Positions 59,066 through 64,000 of a stretch of 64,000 bases of DNA are shown here, piece after piece. Origin of the DNA: Ustilago trichophora. Taxonomy: Eukaryota; Basidiomycota; Ustilaginomycetes; Ustilaginales; Ustilaginaceae. The notes beneath the pieces are model-generated. The model was given only the letters and a program-made list of their open reading frames with translations, had not been told where the DNA came from and ran no database searches. How positions within the stretch are numbered: position 1 is the stretch's first letter; each line of letters begins with the position of its first letter. Made by a program: the position numbers and the translations under genes. The stretch lies in assembly GCA_900323505.1 (NCBI GenBank), contig OOIN01000001.1, positions 248,001 to 312,000 on the forward strand. Direction: 5' to 3'.

Positions 59066-59410
59066 CCCAGCATCTTTTGCTTGTGCGCCAAACTTTTTTT
59101 CCATCGCCTTTCCTCTTCTCATCCTTTTCTTGCCTCTAACTTCTCTGTGCCGCTCTATCCGCCGTCCCTTTTGATTGTCTTCGGCTTCTCAAGTGGTGAC
59201 TTTGCAGTTCAAAGCTTCGATTGGCTCACAGTCGTACTTCCGAAGTCGCCCGTCGTTTGTACGCCCACTTTGATCTCGGTACGCTCCTTGCTTCTGCTTC
59301 GAGAACCTGCACACAAGACAGCCCTACTCTTCTTCCCTAGGCAACAGCTGTGTCCAAGGCACTACCGCAGCCCACCAACTCAACTTCGGCTCTTTCGACC
59401 CGACTCGAAC

Positions 59411-59419
59411 TTATCAGAT
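59411..59419 (-). promoter_or_regulatory. Iron-GATA-factor motif ATCTGATAA (reverse)
   Basis: Reads TTATCAGAT on the + strand and is followed by CAGATCAGG. It lies 226 bp upstream of the permease ATG. Confidence 0.6.
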
Positions 59420-59644
59420 CAGATCAGGTGCTCATCCACCCGCACTGCTTTACTTCGGCACCGCCTCCCCCGTTTTTCCTTTTCATCCTCTTCACCAGCC
59501 TCGTCTCGGAAGGAATCTGCCACATTCCACCTTATATCCCCTTGACCATCCGTCCGCACGTTGATCCGCCTGAACGCTCTTCTTTTTATCCCCACAACAT
59601 CTTTCGACATCGGCCAAGGATCGCCAAATCCCACAGCAATCACC

Positions 59645-61222
59645 ATGTCGGCAACGGGCAACAAAGTCTTTGCGCCCGCCATCTTCTTCATCGCAGCCAG
59701 GGAGGCGCTCGAAGCCTCCCTCGTCATCGGTATTCTCTCTGGTATGCTCGAGAACCTCGTCATGCACACCAAGTCTTCCGATGACATTGCTGCTGAAGAA
59801 TCGCTTACCGAAGAGGAGAAGCAGGCTGCCGATGCAAAGAAGCGCACCATCGTCAGAAAGTTGCGCAAAGTCGTAAGTATCTCAACAGGCCCTCTTCCTT
59901 TTTTTTCTACTCACTTTGGCAGCAGGCTGACTCTCATGCATTCATCAACAATGATGACATGACTTCTCATGGAACAGGTGCTGTTGGGAGCCTTGACAGG
60001 TCTCTTAATCGCCTTCGCTATCGGTGCCGCCTTCCTTGCCGTCTTCTACACCCAAGTCAACGATCTCTATGGCAAAGCTGAGGAGCTTTGGGAAGGTATC
60101 TTCAACCTTGTCGCTGTGCTCCTTATTACTCCCATGTCGCTTGCCATCCTCCGTGCCGGTAACAGCAAGCGCAAGTGGAAACGCAAGCTCGAAAACGCCT
60201 TCAACGATCGAAACATCCAGCCCAACCGTACTCGCGATGAGGAAGGCGAGTCCACCGCTGTCAACCCCGTCACCACCGCTTCTGATGCCGCTTCTTCGTC
60301 TTCCTCTTCAGCTCGCCGCGTTGTTGCTGAAGAGGAAACTGGTGCCAAGACGACAGGAACAGAAAAGATGAACCCTCTCGAAGCCGTCGATGTTGTACCC
60401 AGCATGCCTCAGAACCAGACTCGTTCTCGACGACAGGGTGGTCTCCGAGGATTGTTCAACAAACCTTCCGGTGCCGTCAGCGACCTCAAGCTCAGGATGA
60501 ACCGCGGTACCGCGGCGCTCTTTATGATCCCCCTCATCACCACTCTGCGTGAAGGTCTCGAAGGTGTTGTCTTTATCGGCGGTGTATCTCTCGGTCTTCC
60601 CGCAACATCCATTCCACTTCCCGCCATCGTCGGTTTGGCTGTGGGTCTGTTGATCGGCTACCTCATCTTCCGCTCGGGTAACGTCTTGTCGGTTCGAATC
60701 TTCCTCGTCTTTTCCACATGTTTCCTTCTGCTCATCGCTTCCGGTATGGCCAGTCGCTCCGTGTACTACCTCCAGTTCTACGCCTATGTTCGTCTCGTCG
60801 GTGACTCCGCTGCCGAATCGGGCAATGGTCCTGGATCGTACAACTCGCAGGGTTACATCTGGCATTTCAACTGCTGCAACCCAGAGGCCAACAAGGGCGG
60901 CACAGGTTGGGGTATCCTCAATTCGCTCGTGGGTTGGAACAACACCGCCACCTACGGATCTGTTTTCATGTACGTCGGATACTGGTTTGTCGTCGCCGGT
61001 TACCTCTGGTACCAGATCTGGAAGGAGGGTAGACTCGCGGTGAGATTCGGTGGCAAGACTTACTGGGAGTCCAACCGCGCAGTAGAAATGAGGGAGGCCA
61101 AGCTGCGAAAGGCAGAACAAAGACAGCAGAGAGCCATCGAGCAGCAACAACAGCAGCAGCAGCCTGCGTTCGCTGCCGATGTCAAGGTTCCTCAGGCTGG
61201 TCCTTCTTCCTCTCGCAACTAA
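59645..61222 (+). CDS. fer2: Ftr1-type high-affinity iron permease (two exons)
   Basis: Imports Fe(III) produced by the ferroxidase partner. Exon 1 is 59645-59872, exon 2 is 59978-61222; the intron has GTAAGT and ACAG. The spliced product has 490 residues and seven predicted helices. The two iron-site motifs are present: REALE (residues 19-23, exon 1) and REGLE near 267 in LREGLEGVVFIGGVSLGLP. FNCCNPEANKGGTGWGILNS is the conserved extracellular segment. A charged loop of about 100 residues separates the two halves. The C-terminus is Gln-rich and cytosolic. Exon 1 carries the first REALE motif, so a model starting at the in-frame ATG at 59969 would lack it. Confidence 0.92.
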
Positions 61223-61533
61223 GTTTCAGTCCAAAATGCTGAATAGCAGCTAATCACAACCATACAATCTTCTCAATGTACAATTTGATTCATGTATCCA
61301 ATGTCTTTGACCGGCTGGAACCAATGCACAATCTCACACGTCCTATACCTACTCGATCCCGATCTCTGTCTTCCTTTCGTGGTCGAGTGCACTTGTTTGT
61401 GAAGCGATGCGCAGCGCCTCAGTGAAGATGATGACGAAAGGGCCAAGTGAAACGTGCTGGATTGCAAACAATGTCGTGAGTAGAAAAAAGGAAAGACAAG
61501 GGAATGATCGGGTAGGTATGAAAGGGGTGGTAT
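61223..61533. other. Convergent intergenic region
   Basis: 3' ends of the permease (+) and Big1-like (-) genes. Nothing else is visible. Confidence 0.35.
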
Positions 61534-62758
61534 CTACTGGGTCTTCTTGTCGCCGGAGATGGGGTCTTTTCGCACACCCATCTGGTCTGGGGTCTGCACC
61601 TGAGCCAGCTGCGATACGGCAAAGTATACGATGGGCAGCAACACACCGCCGACCAGAATGAGCGTCAGAATGAGGGGCGTCGAGAAAAGCTGAGACGTCG
61701 AAGCCATCGATGAGGCGCGAGAGAGGAAAGTTGGTGACAGGGATGCGGCAGGGAAAGAAATCAAGTGCACGATCAGCATGTGTAGATGATAGGGTTCGAG
61801 TGAAGGTTCGGGCACCACTTACCTGGTACTTGGCAAAGATACCGCCAGTTAGCTCGGTCCAGTTGCCGTTGGATGACGATGGTGCGACGTACTGCAGAGC
61901 GTTCATGCAAAAGAGAAACAGTGGACCACACGACAAAAGTGAAAATCCCCCTGTTAGCAAACGATCTAGCATGCGAAAAGAGCAGAATCTGGTCAAACAA
62001 TGATTGGCAGACGTACCTGACGCTTAGTGTGCTGGTGCAGGTTGTTGCCACTGCCGTTGCTGTCTTGCGAGATGATGACGAGGTTTCGGGGATGTGACTC
62101 GTCCAGAGACTGCAGTGTTTGCAGGAGCGAGGACTCTGTTCATTACGTGTACGAGAAGCGAGATAGTCAAGTCAGCAATTGTCCACCATCCAAGCAATCT
62201 CGATGCAGGTCAAGGCCTACAGCGAGTCAAAAGAGAGCTTTCCGGTCATTACACACCTTCTTTGCGCAGATCGTCCACTTTGATCTCCAGGAAATGAATC
62301 TGGTCGTCTTTGGTGTCAAAGTAGGTGTCGGGCACCTTCTGAGATGGTGTCAAGTCGGTCCTCCTGTACATCGAGTAGCCGCAGTGTTGGGTGGCATTGC
62401 CTGCGATCGAATTGGCGATATCGGATTCAGGAGCGGCGTTGAAAGTAACTTGAGAGGGAGCATCGAGGGCTCGACCCTTCAAAGAGTGGCTGGACGAGTG
62501 ACGAAGGCTTGCAAATGTGTCACGGTCAAGCTTGTCTGCGGAAACGACGGCGATGGCGTCAAGGGTACAGGCGGGCGAAGATTCTCCGGAAGCGAAGAGG
62601 GAGACAACAAAAGTTGCCAGGTCGGAATCGGATGGCGCTTGGAGCTGGATCGAATTGGCCTGCTGCGAGGTGAATGCAAGAACTGGGTGTGTAGAGCTGC
62701 TAGCTGAGACGCAGGCAGCGGCTGCTAGAAGCGAGGCAACGGCGGTGGTTGTCCTCAT
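61534..62758 (-). CDS. Big1-like ER membrane protein (V-ATPase assembly/cell-wall glucan), four exons
   Basis: The protein has 281 residues. Exons: 62758-62257, 62135-62017, 61891-61823, 61689-61534. Donors are GTGTGT, GTACGT and GTAAGT; acceptors are AACAG, TGCAG and CTCAG, and all phases agree. The N-terminus MRTTTAVASLLAAAACVSAS is a signal peptide. The lumenal part includes GYSMYRRTDLTPSQ, DDQIHFLEIKVDDL and LDESHPRNLVIISQDS. The last exon gives one membrane helix (LFSTPLILTLILVGGVLLPI) and a short tail with VQTPDQMG. The layout matches fungal Big1 (about 330 residues), an ER protein needed for beta-1,6-glucan and related to V-ATPase accessory subunits. The family call rests on overall layout and the C-terminus. 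Confidence 0.72.
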
Positions 62759-63163
62759 GCTGTTGATACCGTCGAGTTGGTCGATGATGTCGATGTATAC
62801 AGGCAATTGCGAGCAGCAAGACAAGAAGTGGTAGCGCGTGTGTGCTACAGTAGAAAGTGCGCCTTGCAGCAGGTGGTTCGTGCTTCACTCAACTCGACTC
62901 GCATAGGGCAGCAGTGGCAGTCAATTGCGTAAATCTCGGCTCCGCTCGCGAATTTTGCAAATATGTTAGCAAGAACATTGGTAACATCTTGTCCCTAAAA
63001 GGCACCTCATCCTTTCAACCTTAGCCTTGCAATCAGTCTCATCAGCACCAGGTGTTCACACGAAAGACAGATCGGTGACTCTAGATATTAGCATTCCTTG
63101 GTAGTGATGAATCTTCGAGATACTGTAAGCACTTGAGCTTCACAATTTCGGTTAGGGGGACGT
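62759..63163. other. Intergenic region, no gene seen
   Basis: Promoter of the Big1-like gene and 3' region of the SDR gene, both on the - strand. No repeat is visible. Confidence 0.35.
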
Positions 63164-63961
63164 TTAGATAGAAGTGTAGCCGCCGTCGACAATCAGATCG
63201 GCGCCTGTAGTGAACGCGGAGGCGTCACTGGAGAGGTAAACAACAGCGCCCTTAAGATCCTCGGGGTCGCCAAGTCGGCCCATGGGAGTGAGGTTCTCCC
63301 AGGTGTTGCGGAGCTCCTTTCCGTCGGGGCTGTTCTCGAGCACGGCACGGCTGAGCGAGGTGAGCATGTAGCCGGGCGAGAGGGAGTTGACACGGATGCC
63401 AGACTTGGCCCACTCGACAGCCATCGACTTGGCGAGGTGCTTGACGGCCGCCTTGGAGGCGTTGTAAGGAGCCTGAGCCTGGGGCACGTTGACAACTGAA
63501 CCCGACATGGAAGCGATCATGACGATCGATCCCTTGACCTTGTCGTCCATCATCTTCTTGGCCACCTCGCGAGCGACAAAGTAGGATCCATTGATGTTGA
63601 TATCGAACAGCTTCTTGAGTTTAGGTGTAGGATACTCGGTAGCGGGGAAGTTTTCGACGATACCTGCCGAGTTGACGGCGACGTGAATCTTGCCAAAGCG
63701 CTTGTGGATGCGGCCGATGACGTCCTGCACCTGAGCCTCGTCAGAGATGTCGCAGCCGTAGCCCTGAATATCAAGCTCGCCAGGCTGAACGCCGCCGTGC
63801 TTGGTGAACCACTCCTCGACCTCGTTGGCTGCATGCTGGCACTCCTCTTGGTTGAGATCGATAATGGCAATGTGGTTGGCACCAGACTCGACAAAGGTAC
63901 GTGCGATCAAGTTGCCGATACCACGAGCAGCACCGGTGACAACGCACACCTTGCCCTCCAT
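63164..63961 (-). CDS. Short-chain dehydrogenase, polyol/sorbose-reductase type
   Basis: The protein has 265 residues from the first ATG in the window. The motifs are TGAARGIG near residue 9, IIDLNQEE after the second strand, VNSAGIVENFP (NSAG in place of NNAG), MIASMSGSVVN with catalytic Ser, YNASK and RVNSLSPGYMLTSLS. The C-terminus ends GADLIVDGGYTSI. The pattern resembles fungal mannitol 2-dehydrogenase, sorbose reductase and D-arabinitol dehydrogenases. The frame stays open to position 64000, reading QRTLASFSMEGK before the fold, so the true start, possibly a mitochondrial presequence or upstream exon, may lie outside the window. Confidence 0.85.
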   Translation of the reverse strand: MEGKVCVVTGAARGIGNLIARTFVESGANHIAIIDLNQEECQHAANEVEEWFTKHGGVQPGELDIQGYGCDISDEAQVQDVIGRIHKRFGKIHVAVNSAGIVENFPATEYPTPKLKKLFDININGSYFVAREVAKKMMDDKVKGSIVMIASMSGSVVNVPQAQAPYNASKAAVKHLAKSMAVEWAKSGIRVNSLSPGYMLTSLSRAVLENSPDGKELRNTWENLTPMGRLGDPEDLKGAVVYLSSDASAFTTGADLIVDGGYTSI

Positions 63962-64000
63962 GGAGAAGCTTGCGAGAGTTCGCTGGGAGTGTCGCCCAAC

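Larger units (their letters stand above)
56851..59644. promoter_or_regulatory. Shared divergent promoter of the ferroxidase and permease genes
   Basis: The region has 2.8 kb without a supported gene. It contains five exact ATCWGATAA motifs (57188, 57727, 58613, 59057 on +; 59411 on -), a near match at 57070-57078 and a TGATAA core at 56972-56977. This motif is the consensus of fungal iron-regulatory GATA factors (SreA/Urbs1 type), which repress iron uptake when iron is plentiful. A TACTGTAC cluster lies at 57610-57632. Confidence 0.7.

Overview
The window is nuclear DNA of a basidiomycete fungus, most likely a smut or smut-related yeast (Ustilaginales: Ustilago, Sporisorium or Pseudozyma type). 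The grounds are mostly intronless, GC-rich genes with short GT-AG introns where present, Ser/Pro/Ala-rich low-complexity protein extensions, fungal families (Hsp31, Ytp1-like, Big1, Fet3/Ftr1, UPRTase), and a divergent ferroxidase/iron-permease pair that recalls fer1/fer2 of Ustilago maydis. The species call is inference. I see about 30 protein-coding genes and no recognisable tRNA, rRNA, transposon or CRISPR.

Layout. 0-15 kb: the edge of a secreted-protein gene, then a coiled-coil/Hsp20-like protein, a HECT E3 ligase, a monoglyceride-lipase-type hydrolase (three exons), mitochondrial ribosome recycling factor, a TLC-domain membrane protein, a Cue2-like Smr-domain protein and another alpha/beta hydrolase. 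16-26 kb: a small oxidoreductase-like-domain protein, an unrecognised protein, a two-exon SDR, a three-exon UPRTase, an SV2-like MFS transporter, an Hsp31/DJ-1 enzyme and a second SDR. 28-29 kb: a ZIP metal transporter behind a 2.2-kb gene-free region.

29.5-33.5 kb is the most unusual part. Three consecutive genes on the + strand encode small proteins that consist of low-complexity sequence plus one or two transposase-like helix-turn-helix units. All three are preceded by copies of the 9-mer TTTCCGCAY. The third has seven direct copies (five exact, two with one mismatch) at 15-20 bp steps. I read this as a possible self-regulating family of DNA-binding proteins.

33.8-48 kb: a membrane/F-box protein, a Ytp1-like membrane protein, choline-phosphate cytidylyltransferase, an MMTAG2-like nuclear protein, DNA polymerase eta and a monocarboxylate-type MFS transporter. 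49-64 kb: a secreted GH13 amylase-like protein with an altered active-site motif, a 1141-residue secreted His-rich protein with many dibasic sites, then a Fet3-type ferroxidase and an Ftr1-type permease divergently transcribed from a 2.8-kb region carrying five ATCWGATAA iron-GATA-factor motifs. A four-exon Big1-like gene and an SDR gene at the edge close the window.

Genes were called from open frames, family motifs and splice consensus read by eye. Translation starts were placed on ATG codons; several longer frames begin only at TTG or GTG and were trimmed. No search or alignment could be run.
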